A DNA stretch of 64,000 bases from Spongilla lacustris. Taxonomy: Eukaryota; Porifera; Demospongiae; Spongillida; Spongillidae. Location: the NCBI GenBank assembly GCA_949361645.1, contig OX442425.1:4465442-4529441 (forward strand), written 5' to 3'. The notes under the pieces were generated by a model. It was given only the letters and a program-made list of their open reading frames with translations. It had not been told where the DNA came from and did no database searches. The stretch's first letter is position 1. The number at the start of each line of letters is the position of its first letter. Position numbers and translations under genes: made by a program. Positions 34,101-46,129 of the stretch are shown in pieces.

Positions 34101-36635
34101 GCTCTGGAACATTGGCAGATGATAAAGCCCTGTGCAGAATGTCATTAAGCATGGCATGGCGGTAGTGACGACCAGCACTAAAACGACAACTGAGTTCATG
34201 CGTGCCGAGCTTGTCCACATTTGCTCCACAGTGATAACAAAGGTGAGGGATGCAAGGTGGGGTTCCCAGACGAAGGCCTATGTCTATGCGAATAGTGTTA
34301 TCATCCATGCGAAGACCCAGGAAAGTAACTGGTAGAGTGTGCAACCAAGAACCAGATTCCTTTTTATCCTATTCTTGTGCTACTGATATTAAAAATCTAT
34401 TTTAGGTGGAGTATGTTCCCAATGCTACAATCTCATGTTGCGTTGAACATATTTGGCTTGAGAACAGGATATTTTATGCTGCATTAGATCATAAAGCTAG
34501 CTGTAACTGTAGGAAGGTCTTGAAATGCAGCGAATGTGATTGAGCCCATACCTGTCCTGTTCTCCATCAAGAGAAAAAAAAAACAGACAAGCAGCAGCTA
34601 GTCATACAATGAGTTAAGAATTAACATGGGGCCCAGGTGTAGGGTATGAGACCAGCCTGCAACTGCTCCTTTGCCTCAATCCTATTCTCACAATCTTCAA
34701 AGATTTCCAACTTGTTGCAGAGGGATGAAACAGTCGCCTTTCACTGTCAACCGTGAAATACCTATCAGTCAGTGCCCTTTGACCTGGAAGAGTATGGATG
34801 GAGCTCCTCCCTTTTCTCAAGGCCACATAGTGCAAAAATGCCCATTTGACACACGCTTTTTATTCTCCTACAATGTGTTGATACTCTCCCAATATATTCA
34901 CCACTAAATGTACTTTACCATAGATAGTGAGAAGACCATAACATATACTTAAAAGAACTTACATTAGAGCAGAGTTTGAAATGATATTAACTGCATTGCT
35001 ACAAAAGGCATGCTGGGGGGAGGGGGGAGGGTACATACTGCCGACTTATAACACTGAAACCAATTTTGACAATTACATTGTTTCTTTACGCCACAGGTGT
35101 ATCATGATATGTACAACTGAACTAACCATCAACAGGTGTTATTAAATACATGTTTGACCATCACCAAGCATACCAAACACACTACCTTCTGTGTACGTAG
35201 TTCTTCTCGACTTTCAACGAACTGTTCTGCATCATGTCCATTACGTGAAATAACAGCCAAACCATATTTTGATACAAACTCTTTTATCTATTATCAGAAA
35301 ATAGTTTGTAATCATTCAATACAAGGAATAATGCATATGTGCATGTAAACATACATCTTCTGATGCCCACAAACCAGGCTTTGAGAAGGACTCCAGAAGA
35401 TCAGCTCCACACAACATCTTAACTGTGACACCCTGATCTAACAATTAATATAATATCATCTATTATTCAACCTGGTGAAGGGATTTCTACCTTTGCATTC
35501 AGCTGACACTTTGCCTTGTAAGTATAAAAGGGTTTCACGTGTCCTCTTCCAACCATCCTGCTGTGCCTCCCAGCTGTTCACCCTGAATTACAAGGTAATA
35601 GCCACCTTGAGTCTGTGCTGAGGTACCGTGCCATGAATTTGTAACAATCACTGTTTTTTTAACACAGATTATGCCGCCAAAAGCCCAGCTAACGTACATG
35701 CACCTCTGCTATTCACTGCTTGTCAATCGGGTGTCATCCTTGCACAACTATACTTAACTGGCAAATATGCTATACCTACATGTACATGCAGCAAATGTGT
35801 ACATTATGTTGATGTAAAATTGAGGGGGAAAATATTTGGCCAACTTCAGCATCAGTGTGAGTCACGCAGTTTAAAATAAAAGCTGCTTGAACACCTCAGC
35901 CAAAAAACTTGATACTGTATTCAAAGGCACCTACATGTATTTTGCAGGCTAAATTCATAGGGGTGACCTCTGAGTTTAACCATAAATAAACTATATGACA
36001 CAAAGACTGCTGCCGAATATTACTTTTTCCTCTTGAGCACACATGTTGCTATATAGTAAAAACCACACACCTTATCCAGTCTGAGGTCTGGGCTGCAAGT
36101 TCACACATAGCCACTCTGTGCTTTGATTCAATTAGCCCCTTCGGAGAGATAAAACAAGCTCTACCTCTACCACATAAATGCGTACCACACACCCCCTTCC
36201 CGCCCCGATCTGTAGCCCTTCGAGTACAAACATTGATTCCCAAGCAGTCCTCTGTGCTTTGACTTCGAGCTACATGTACATATACGCGCGTCGTAATAAG
36301 AGACGCGCGTGAATATGAGCATGTACTGAAGCTGCCAGCGTTGACCCAATGTTATAAGGACACTGTGTACCTTCTTGCCATAAGCATCGTGCACTGGAGT
36401 GATGATTCCGCCTTCTACCTTGTACTTCCCGGTTTGGTGGAGCCAATCTCGAGCACGTTCTACAATAAATACCTAGCGGTTAACTTATACAGAAACAACA
36501 GACTCGTGACTCACCGAACATCCGAAGGTGCAAATGTGTGATCGGGTTGAACGAGCCGCAAAGCACCAAAAGTATTCTAGACTTCATCTGTTCCGAACCT
36601 GCATTTAAGCACTTCTGTTGTTTTGTTGCGCTCAT
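28133..36635 (-). CDS. NMNAT: Nicotinamide/nicotinate mononucleotide adenylyltransferase (intact copy)
   Basis: This enzyme makes NAD from NMN and ATP. Eight exons read on the minus strand, high to low: 36515-36635, 36371-36459, 36071-36138, 35491-35582, 35355-35437, 35186-35287, 33321-33379, 28133-28280. All join in phase with GT-AG ends, giving 253 residues (human NMNAT1 is 279). The nucleotide-binding motif GSFNPIT is at 27-33, followed by HLHLR. LCGADLLESF is at 132-141, GLWASEDI follows, and VSATKIR at 199-205 is the C-terminal ATP-binding motif. Residues after HNLYQ come from reading through a possible donor at 28195-28196, so the last 20 residues are uncertain. Intron 6 holds a retrotransposon fragment and intron 7, about 5 kb, holds a large fold-back. 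No strong targeting signal is evident. Confidence 0.93.
28620..28748. repeat. 65-base tandem duplication
   Basis: Two almost identical units start ACAAAGCCATATAAATATGC at 28620 and 28685, within NMNAT intron 7. Confidence 0.9.
29041..29828. mobile_element. Large fold-back element, 788 bp
   Basis: The left end GCAAAATCGGGCTTGTGGGG is inverted at 29809-29828. The arms, about 380 bases each, match closely over their whole length around a loop near 29410-29455. The centre contains GATTCGCGCCAATGAT and its inverse. The element is missing from the equivalent place in the right arm of the NMNAT duplication, so it probably inserted after the duplication. A C run follows at 29828-29841. Confidence 0.88.
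30038..30220 (+). mobile_element. Reverse transcriptase palm remnant
   Basis: Reads LLFAIVLHKLL, then, after decay, INLAKCELLS. The same order occurs in the better copies at 44.4-46.5 kb. Frameshifted and with stops. It is mirrored in the right arm at 41585-41724. Confidence 0.65.
30221..33320. other. NMNAT intron 7, remainder
   Basis: Mostly AT-rich intronic sequence. Open frames at 30435-30683 and 30896-31126 have no recognisable domain and are not called. Much of this stretch has an inverted partner in the right arm. Confidence 0.5.
33725..34344 (-). mobile_element. Non-LTR retrotransposon fragment: zinc knuckle plus REL endonuclease
   Basis: Reads CYHCGANVDKLGTHELSC, a CX2CX8HX4C motif. 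Downstream come RPDG and then, after a frameshift at about 34030, a short DTF, which fits the endonuclease core. The tail follows as ALWHTSCKRF-like sequence. It lies in NMNAT intron 6 on the same strand as the gene. The tail differs from most other copies, so it may be a second subfamily. Confidence 0.7.
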
Positions 36636-37113
36636 ATTGTTAATAATGTTACTCTTAATCGTATTAAATTACATGTACCATCACTTTGATCCTTACCGTT
36701 AAATAATAGGCATTATAAAAATAAATAAAAAAGCAACTTAAAATTAGCAAGTTCAGCTCCATCATATCAGCCACTTCAGACAAGCGTTTCCTGTATTATT
36801 TTCAACGTAATACGTCTAGATGTAAATTACAGTCATTTGTAGTTACTTAACTACCTGACGCAGTTCCATCAGACTACTAAACTCTGGTTCGGCTTCCATT
36901 GAGATCACCAATAGCGTTTATTGCGTCAGGTAGTTTATAGGTATGCACGACGATATTAAACTATATAAACGCGCAATGTACGTTCCAGCCCACAGGCGCT
37001 AGGCCGCGCCAGGACGTATAGTTTTAAAAATAGTTCAATATTCCGCGATCGGGATATTAAACTCGTGTACGATCGTTATGCCGTTCAATCTAAACTCTAT
37101 TAACTTATCTCTG

Positions 37114-37905
37114 CAGTGGCGGATCCAGAGGGGGGGGGGGGGGAGGCAACTGGGTTCTGCCCCCCCCCCCCCCCCCCCCCGCCAAATAGAAATTAAATAT
37201 TCATAGCTAAGGGGCGGTGCCTTACACGATTAATAGTATGTGCGAAAACGGTTAAATGTACGTGCAAAGGCAGCAGTGCCAGCCGGTGCGGAGCCATGCA
37301 GTCTAGAACATCGGGCAGGCATACACGTGCTCTGAATTAAAACGTCCGCGACAGCTGGAATTGTAATAATTTGTGTGTTTGAGTAAATTCAAAGGCGCCT
37401 ATACAAGTCAAATCTTTCAATAGCAGCAGGTAGGCCTATGCAGCAAATTCATACCGTCAAAATTAATATTATAGTTCACTGGTTCTTTTGACGTTGAAGT
37501 TATTCTGGACTGACCAGATGGAGCCTCGGAGTCGAAAGCGACCAAGCAAAGAAGGTTTGCCATTGGATGCATGATATTATAATCGTTTGTACACAATGCT
37601 GATAATCGAAGTGCACCACCGGCCAACTTTGGTGCCACGTCACGCAGAGATAATAGAGTTTATCTACGTAGAAGAGTTATAACGTTTTTGGAGCAGTTTT
37701 TACGTACTTTTGGGGGGGGTTTCAACGCAAAAAGCGTTGGCTTCTGGGGCGGAGCCCCAGACCCCGCTGGGGGAGCTTACAGCGCTCCCCCAGACCCCCT
37801 AGCTGGGCGGGAGGGGTGCCCCCCTCCCGCACCCTCCCCGGGGCGGCAGCTTTGCCCCACCCCCTGCCACACCCCCCCCGCTCCCAATTCCTGGATCCGC
37901 CCCTG
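37114..37905. mobile_element. hAT5-like non-autonomous DNA transposon, short copy between the NMNAT genes
   Basis: Starts CAGTGGCGGATCCAG and ends CTGGATCCGCCCCTG, flanked by a 5-base direct repeat CTCTG (37109-37113 and 37906-37910). It is an internally shortened relative of the 1715 bp copy at 1893-3607: both left and right parts align, but about 0.9 kb of the middle is lost. Confidence 0.85.
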
Positions 37906-39005
37906 CTCTGGTTCTATCAGCATAAATTAAAAAGTCCACAACTTGTAAAATACGAGGACTCCATGCATGAAGGCTGCTGACCTGTTTTGCTAATATTAAT
38001 CTTATTCACGAAACCTCGCATAACTGGCATAAGTGATACTAAGTACATGTAGGTAGTAGGTCCTGATACTATTGTATGAGCGCAGAAAAACAACAGAAGT
38101 GTTTAAATGCAGATTCGGAACAGATGAAGTCTAGAATAGTTTTGGTGCTTTGCGGATCGCTAAACCCGATAACGCATGCGCATCTTCGGATGTTCGGTGA
38201 GTTAGAGTGCGTAGTTGGGCGTAGCCTTACTTTCGCGTGCTACACCCTCCTGCCTCCAACCGCTGTGTATAATAGAACTAGCTCAAGACTGGATTTAAAA
38301 AACCGGGAAGTACAAGGTAGAGGGCGGAATCATCACTCCAGCTAGTGCGCGATGGTTATGGCAAGAAGGTAACACAGTGTTCGTAACCATATCTATGGTA
38401 TAACATTGGATCGCGATGCGGGCAGCTTAATTCGGTATGCTAGCTCACATAGCCTATATACATGCGCGTCTCGATCTTAACACACGCGTGTATGTTGCAT
38501 TAGGTTAAGTTTTGCAAAGCACATGCAGAGGGCTGCTTGGAAATCAAAGTTTTTACTCGAGGGCTACAGATCGGGGTGGAGTAGCATTTATGTGGTAAAG
38601 GTAGAGCTTGTTTTATCTCTCCGAAGGGGCTAATTGACAGAGTAGCTATGTGTGAACTTGCAGTCCAGACCTCAGACTGGATAAGGTGTGTGTCTGTCTT
38701 TAATTAACATTTAGATGTAGAGCTAAGATAAATATAATGTTATCAGAACTAGAGATCACCCCTATGAATTTTGTACTCAGTACAGTAGCCTGCTAAATTG
38801 TGAGACGCCATAGAACAGCAATAGAGTATATGTAGATGCCACTAGTAGTAAAAGCAAGTCACACACAGATCTGTTTTTGGCTGACAAAGTGATTACATGC
38901 GATATTCTGTTCAAGCAGCTTGTATTTCAAACTGCAGTGACTCGCACTGATGACAATTCCTTTCCAAATATTTCCCCCTCACATTTTCATCGTTAAATTG
39001 GTGCA

Positions 39006-39065
39006 TTGATTTGATTTGATTTGATTGATTTGATTTGATTTGATTTGATTTGATTTGATTTGATT
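39006..39065 (+). repeat. (TTGAT)n microsatellite
   Basis: About eleven TTGAT-type units with one shortened unit, located in an intron of the NMNAT pseudogene. Confidence 0.9.
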
Positions 39066-41404
39066 GCATACATATAAACACACATACATATGCATTATGA
39101 ACAAGCAGTGAATTGCAGAGGTGCATGTTCATTAGCTGGGCTGTTGGTGGCATAATCTGTGTTCAAAAACAGCGATTGTTACAAATTCATGGCACGGTAC
39201 CTCATGCAGTGACTTTTAGCACATGCTCAAGGTGGCTATTACCTTGTAATTCAGGGTGAACAGCTGGGAGGCACAGCAGGATGGTTGGATGAGAACACAT
39301 GAAACACTTTCGTACTTACAAGGCAAAGTGTCAGCTGAATGCAGAGGTAGATATCCCTTCACCAGGTTGAATACTAGATGATATTATATTAATTGTTAGA
39401 TCAGGGTGTCACAGTTAAGATGTTGTGTGGAGCTGATCTTCTGTAGTCCTTCTCAAAGCCTGGTTTGTGGGCATCAGAAGATGTATGTTTACATGCATAT
39501 ATGCATTATTCCTTGTATTGAATGATTACAAACATTTTCTGATAATAGATAAAAGAGTTTGTATCAAAATATGGTTTGGCTGTTATTTCACGCAATGGAC
39601 ATGATGCGGAACAGTTCGTTGAAAGTCGAGAAGAGCTGCGTACACAGAAGGTAGTGTGTTTGGTATGTTTCGTGATTGTCAAACATGTATTTAATAATAC
39701 TTAGTTATGGCTCAAGTTCAGTTGTACAAATCACAACATACATATATCAGTGTTAGAAAATACAAGAACATTCTCATTAGTCTCTTATACTTTTTATGTA
39801 GGATTTGGAGATAAGTAAGAAGGTACTAAAATTTGATATATGGTTCTGCAGAACACTCAATAGTTTTGAAGTACACTTCTGTTTCTAATTACCCAATATA
39901 TTGTCATCATTCTTGTATATGTGGAGGCTGTAAATGAAGACTTTGTTCCAATCATAACAGCACTTTGGTACGAATTAGTAAATTATTCTAAAGTAGACAA
40001 AAAACTACTTAATTTCAAACTGTGAGTCCTTGAGAAAAGAGTGAAGCTGTATCCATACCCTTCCAGGTCAGGGGCACCAATTGGTTATCGCAGAGTTGAT
40101 GGTGAAAAGTTAAATTAATGTAATGGCATACCCAGGTACTTGAACCTCTGACAATGAAGATATCCATTTCAGCATTAAGTTGCAATCCCTACAATTCCAA
40201 TTGCTTGCTCTATTGGCTGACAGTTTGTGCTAATTTTTTGTTCTGGGGACCTCTTGTCCAGAATTCTGATAATGTTTTATGCAACCCACTTACAGTAGAC
40301 CATGAAACAACATGTAACTATTGTTGTATTTACACATGTACCCCTACGGGATGCACATGCTTTTTCTAGCAATACCGTTGAAATCATCTCATCAACAGAT
40401 GTGGTGCCTCATTGTATGGCAACTGGCTGCATTTGTTAAGGTGGCAGCCTAAAGCACACTTTGGGCGAGTATTAAATCAACTCTCCTCTATCTGCTACAA
40501 CCTTTGCATTATCATGGAGATTTTACCATGCTATTGGTCGTTTAAGTCTTGTTTTTCCTAGGAAAACATTCACATTATTCAAGACATGATACAACATAAT
40601 ATCAGTGCAACTAAGATAAGGTGAGTGTGTGCCAATTTATGCACATGTAAGAAACAATTCTAAATTGCCATTGCATTAAAATAATTAAAAACTCCAAACT
40701 ACACTAGTTTCATGGTCATTTGGAGTACTAGAAAGTGTATTAATGAGAGTTAATTACATAATCACACAACAAAATTGATCTATTTAAAATGATTTTGAAC
40801 ACAGAATCTCTAGAAAGATTATAGAAATGTCTTAATATTGAAAAAAAAAAGATTTCAATTGTGATAAAAGCTGTATTATTTGTGGTAAAAGTTTAGAGAA
40901 GTGGGTGCATGCTCCACCAAATTAATTACTATCAGTAATTATATTTTGGTTTAGAGCTGTATGGATAGGTACCTATGAGTATGGTGAGTTTAGTTACTTG
41001 ATGGTTGATATAGGTCATTCTACATTTGATTTAGAATGCTTAACAGCTTAAGTACAAATCCAAACGTCATGATACACATAGCATAGCAGGTGGGGACTTT
41101 TCTCAAAGAACTGTTCTTGATCCTTGGTTACTGCAAAAAGTTACAGCAGAGGGATTGGATAGCTCTTGACTCTGTGCTGCTTGCGACCAAGCTTCTGTGG
41201 TCCCCCAAGGGAACTGTGAATATCTTGCACAGCAAGCTAGGGGACAGCTACTTGATAACTTGCCAGAAGTCTGAGTAGTTCCTGGGCCTTTAACCGCTTC
41301 AAAGGTAGAATCGAACAGTGCTTTTCATCACCAATTGTAGCCTCCAAGATCACACAGTTAGGAATGTGTGAGTGTTTTGTGTTATAAGGCAAAAAAGACG
41401 CAAT

Positions 41405-41529
41405 GGGCTATTCCAGATAAAAATCACTGCGATGGTTAGCTTTGATATACTGGTAATATCCATGAGAATTTATTTGGATGTCGTCAGTAGGGGGGGGGGG
41501 GGGGGGGAGGGGGGTACGAGGAATAGCCC
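41405..41529. mobile_element. Miniature inverted-repeat element, 125 bp
   Basis: Ends GGGCTATTCC and GGAATAGCCC, flanked by AAT on both sides (41402-41404, 41530-41532). The left arm of the NMNAT duplication has the uninterrupted site near 30260, which proves insertion after the duplication. A 3-base duplication fits PIF/Harbinger-type elements (inference). It contains a G run at 41490-41508. Confidence 0.8.
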
Positions 41530-41584
41530 AATGACTAACTAACCATCCTTGTTGAGAACATTGAAGCTCTGAGAACTAAACAGT

Positions 41585-41724
41585 TCACATTTGGCTAGGT
41601 TCAGATTTATACTTTATATGGGGCACACAGTACAAGGTCAGCACATGTTTAGGAGCAGGTCCTTACCTAGCTCAGCATGCAGCTTGATCAGCAGTTTGTG
41701 CAGTACAATGGCAAAACAGCATTG
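41585..41724 (-). mobile_element. Reverse transcriptase palm remnant, inverted partner of 30038-30220
   Basis: The same decayed palm segment (LHKLL-type) carried in the right arm of the inverted duplication, now on the minus strand. Confidence 0.6.
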
Positions 41725-42114
41725 GCCCTTTATGCTAGCAACAAGTAGTGGTTTTCTGTCTGCTGGCAAAAATCAAAACACAGGATCATTGTTTTTGAGA
41801 TAACAGTTACAATATGAAAGGCAGGGACTTTAATAATGATTAACATCTTCTTTCCAATGAAGAATATTTCCCAGCAGGTTACTGGTTGCGCAAGGGTATA
41901 TATCTGTGTACAGGGTGTCTCACAATTAAGAATTAGCACTAAGTACATTTATTTGTGCCTACTGAAGGGGAAAGAAATGCTGATGTAAGCAAATTTCTAA
42001 TTAAAACGTTTATACATATAGATATTATTTAAAACTCCATTATGGAACATATATAAACAGCATGTTATTAAATTAGATATTAATAGCTCGGCTATATATT
42101 CATGCCAGTAGAGC

Positions 42115-42380
42115 CCTAGCATTTCATTTCACTACCAAAGACAGGTACCCAGGATTGCAAGCTACTCTGTCGTCATGTTTCACCTCCACCAATGTGCTCG
42201 ATCCACTGTGCTCTTTGCATTATTCTTGTCTTTTCCAGCTGCTGTTCCTGCTCCAGAAGTCAAACCCACTTCTAACATTACATGTAGCTGATGAACGACT
42301 TTAACATCAAAAGCTGTAGAACGAGATACATATATGTAGTGACCAGTTTGCATGTGACCAACACTATATTCTGCAGGACG
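42115..42380 (-). mobile_element. Retrotransposon REL endonuclease remnant
   Basis: Reads RPAEYSVGH, then STAFDVKVVHQL, then GLTSGAGTAAGKDKNNAKS: the endonuclease core and its downstream block. Frameshifts and stops are present. Confidence 0.65.
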
Positions 42381-43437
42381 TGATTTTGCCTAGGTGATAT
42401 TATTGTTATTATCAAGATGACATGATCGACTCGTGATTTAATAATATTACTTTGGATAACCGTTAAGCACATAGGTCAGTAAAGTTGAAATAATTAACAA
42501 ATTCATATTATGGTACAATTCTTGTTTTTTTGTTTTTTTTTGCAATTTTGGAAAGGTTTTGAAAATTTTCACTTAACGTTTATTATTATTTTTCATCAAT
42601 GCAGCTTCTTTTGATAGTAGACCATCTTTCTGTAGTTGATTTCCCTTGATTGTAGGAATTGTTGGGTTTCTTATGCACATTGAAATGATGCATTATTGGT
42701 TGACTAATCAAGTTCTCTAGAATCTGAGCAACGTATTGGAGCTGCAATTTAAGGTCTTAGTTTGTGTGTTGTGGTTTCCTGACCCAACTTTCCTCCCTGT
42801 AGACGAATCTGGTGTCAATTTACACCCAGGGTGCCATCTGAACTCTCTTTATTGCATCACATTGCAAAAATTTAAACACTCATCCCAAATATATATATAA
42901 CCCATGTATGAGAATATACTGGGGTTATGTTCCTTCTTGTTGTCTACATGCATGCTTAATGTTGTCACAATACAGTAGTACATGCTTGATGGGATCGCAA
43001 TCCTTTATCAATAGGCGTACACTAATTAAGCAAACAGCTGCATGCTTATTCTACATGTTATGCATGTATGCAATGGTCAGAACAAATGACCAGCAATCAT
43101 ACCACTAGTGGCACACAGATTTTATCGGAAATTGGCCAATGTCTGCCCGTTATTTTGAGCACTGTGTGAATGGACTGTCCTCTTTACAGGCATATTTATG
43201 TGGCTCCCTACTTGGGGGGGGAAGGCCTTGCAATTGGCCAAATAAAAGTACAGTCAAAGTCAGAGTTTTTAAACTAGCATTTGTTCCAGGCTGACAACTT
43301 GATCACTGGTTATATGGGATAATTCCACATGTACAGTGCATACATGTATGCATCTTTTTTTTTTACTATGTCCCTACTAATGTTTAAGTTGTCACATACA
43401 TGGTGTGTAATATTGTATCAAATGACACGACTGCCTC

Positions 43438-43469
43438 CCCCCCCCCCCCACCCCCCCCCCCCCCCCCCC
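43438..43469 (+). repeat. Poly-C tract interrupted once by A
   Basis: About 32 bases, immediately upstream of the last pseudo-exon of the NMNAT duplicate. The left arm has no comparable tract at this place, only a short G run, so the tract probably grew after duplication. Confidence 0.85.
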
Positions 43470-44420
43470 TGTACTACACTATCCTTCTACATGTAGGCAC
43501 TGTATCAGCAAAGGTGAAAGTGTAAAGTATCTGATATCAGGCAACACAACTTATATCAGGTAACTGATATGCCCCTGTACATATTCCACAGTGGTGTATG
43601 TTTTGTTTGGTTGTATGTATAGACTGCACCACCTTTTGTAGGCATATGTCATTGGCACATCCAATACATCATAATGTGTGTAGATGGTATGCTGTACCTG
43701 CATGTGAAAACAGATCACATGCTGATTAGCATATGTGCATCATACATGTTGGTTAGTTGCACCTGAGGCATCAGGGAGACTTACACAGGGTTGTCTTCAT
43801 TCATACTTAGAACTCTGAAGACTGATGGATCATTACCAATTGATTCAAAATTGTGTGTTATGTGAAAGGCTGTTTGTAAAATTGTGGAACATTTATAGTG
43901 ATTTTCAGTATGATGTTTTTTTATTCCCACTGTGCTATTATGAACTGTATTACTAGGGAGGGAGGTGACATGCTGCACATGGACCATCTTGCATTTATAT
44001 CTCGCTTGTGCATAAATGGGCTTCTCCGTGTAGATGTCTGTAGTCTTCAGCTTTCTTGCAGTGTTGTATTACTCTTCTTGTAGCAGCCCTGTGTGGCCCT
44101 ATTAATAATTCGAGCGCCGTTCTTTTACTTACATGCATAATTGCTTGTAAAGGTTTTGTACATGTAAGGACACCATGTAATATACACAGGACATATTTAT
44201 ATCTGTGCACACATGTAACCTTAATGCAGACAAACAATATATTATACAATTATAATACTTTGGCAGCATGCGATAGGCCAAGCCTTTTTCCCAGTGTATC
44301 ATGCAAAGGTTGTTTGTAAGGCTATTTCACTAGCTAGGGAAGGTTTGTTTGGTAAGGTATGTCAGGTTCTAACATCTTAATTCTGGTGTTGCACCCAACA
44401 ATGAGACAACTTGGAAGCTG

Positions 44421-45290
44421 TTGCAGGCCAAGCATCAGGAGGGACCTAGGTCTTCCAATGCTGCCACCTGTCCTATATTCTCCCTCCTGATTTTAATGTC
44501 TTGTCTTAAGTCTTTCTCTAAGGCTACAGCTTGTGGACCATCTGGCCTTAGTTTATTGAATACTACTGATGTGGTTAATCTTCTACCAAGTAGTGTCAGT
44601 CTCATAGCACTTGATAGTAAGAACAAACCTAACTGCCTTCCTGATATTCGTCCTTGGGTGAAGCTTTACGCCCCCTGGTTGAAAAGTGTTTGTGCGTAGT
44701 TATAAAGGAAAAGGCCAATAAATATTTTGCCCCACTCCAAATGGGAGTAGGATGTCCATCAGGAGCCGAAAAAATCATCCATGGGCTAAGGCACTGTATG
44801 GAAGAGCATTGGATGGATGAAGATTTTGCGGTAATGAAAATTGATATGCACATTGGTGTCGCGTCAGGCCCTCTTGGATGAATGTAGTGCCCACTTCCCT
44901 GAATTGCTACACTGGGCTTTGTTGTATCACAGCCAGCACCATACTTTGTGGCATCCCATGGGTTGATATCATCAGCTCAGACACTGGTGTCCAGCAGGGT
45001 GACCCACTAGGCCCCATGTTCTTCTGCCTTGTGTTGCACAAGCTGGTCACTGATGTCATGATGAGTGTTCCAGTCTGCTATTCCACAAATGGTACATTGA
45101 TGATGGTGTGGTTGGAGGGCCTAAGCCTGCTGTAGCAAAGGTGTTTTCTATCATCCAGGAGCTGGGTTCTCCAATTGGTCTTTTTATCAATGCTAAAAAA
45201 TTTGAGTTGTTTGGCTTGGGTGATCTCAGCTCATTTTCACCTCTGAGCCTGACTTTGATGCGAGCCAACTCACAGGCACTCCTGTCATGA
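44421..45290 (+). mobile_element. Non-LTR retrotransposon: reverse transcriptase fused by deletion to the C-terminal tail
   Basis: In order: KATACGPSGL (start of the RT region), LRPLVEKCL, FAPLQMGVGCPSGAEK, then WMDEDFAVMKIDMH, GVQQGDPLGPMFFCLVLHKL, a degraded catalytic box (expected Y/F-x-D-D; the second copy has CIDDG here), then FINAKKFELF. It continues straight into LSLTLMRANSQALLS, which is the far C-terminal tail, so thumb, zinc knuckle and endonuclease are deleted. Stops and frameshifts make it dead. Confidence 0.8.
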
Positions 45291-45584
45291 TCAGGATCAT
45301 ATGTTATTATCATCTGTAGATCCATAGAACTAATGTAGCCTGTATATTAGCCCTTTTGTTTGTAATATATATGTGTGAGAGGATTTTGGGCTGCCCAGCC
45401 TGAGGCGTTAGACACTGACGCCCAGTCGTATACTAGCCGCAGTGTTGATCCTGTATTATTTTTTTAAAATGTATTATTTATTATAACTTTTTGTATGTTT
45501 TAAAAATAATAATAATAGTACAATTAAATACACATATACATACAAACAAAAGGACTAATATTACAATAAGTTCTATGGATCTTC

Positions 45585-45830
45585 CACTCGAGACAGGAGT
45601 GCCCGTGCGTTGGCTCATATCAAAGTCAGGCTAAGCCTGCCATACAATAGACAGGTAGCTTGGGACTTGGAGCAATTTCCCCTGGTGGCTAGGCGAGATG
45701 CAAGGCGTGATAATATTTGCATGCCTTCTGCACCCCAGCACCCATAAGTCTCCACTGCTATGGGGATACATGACCAGCCTAGCTCAGAGCACTTGGCATC
45801 ATTAGCATTGTGCTATATAATTGATAATAA
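45585..45830 (-). mobile_element. Retrotransposon C-terminal tail, convergent with the preceding copy
   Basis: On the minus strand it reads the VETYG...A-x-x-LSRLASRLA tail and LYGRLSLTLIRANARALLSR with frame damage. It faces the 44421-45290 copy tail to tail. Confidence 0.65.
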
Positions 45831-46129
45831 TTTTTATAGAATAGTACACTATGATTACCACTAAACTACAGCTATAACACTAATGTTACTATTATAAGTC
45901 CAAAATAATGTCATTAAAAACATAGCGATGGCAGGTATGATCTCATTACAATAGCTCCAGCATTGGCCCGTATGTTAAAAAGAAAAAAAAGTTTGTAAAT
46001 CTATCTGCATAAAGATAGTATGTTTAATACATTTAGTTTTAATCTACCATGTTCATGGTTTATGGTAAACCATGTTAAGTGTTATTTCTACTTTGAGATA
46101 TTCACAATAAATGTAATATCCTTAAAATC

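Larger units (their letters stand above)
27560..36700 (-). repeat. Left arm of a large inverted duplication (NMNAT locus)
   Basis: The sequence returns inverted at about 38020-44140, including all eight NMNAT exons, retroelement remnants and the distal flank near 27664-27849 (matching 43898-44083). Arms differ by later insertions: the 788 bp fold-back at 29041-29828 is present only here. Boundaries are approximate. Confidence 0.9.
38076..43622 (+). pseudogene. NMNAT duplicate, decayed
   Basis: All eight exons of the intact copy can be found: 38076-38196, 38276-38368, 38627-38685, 39255-39346, 39400-39482, 39549-39650, 40562-40620, 43497-43622. Splice sites are mostly kept, so it arose by DNA duplication, not by retrocopying. 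Damage: a TAA stop at 38296-38298 and a net 4-base insertion in exon 2; a 9-base deletion in exon 3; a TAG stop at 39444-39446 in exon 5; and a 22-base deletion in exon 8. The nucleotide-binding motif reads GSLNPIT instead of GSFNPIT. The first exon is open and could still be transcribed from a shared central promoter region. It lies head-to-head with the intact gene, 1.44 kb apart. Confidence 0.9.
38020..44140 (+). repeat. Right arm of the NMNAT inverted duplication
   Basis: Inverted partner of 27560-36700, about 3 kb shorter because it lacks the 788 bp fold-back, the 33725-34344 retroelement and other stretches. It gained its own 125 bp element at 41405-41529. Confidence 0.9.
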
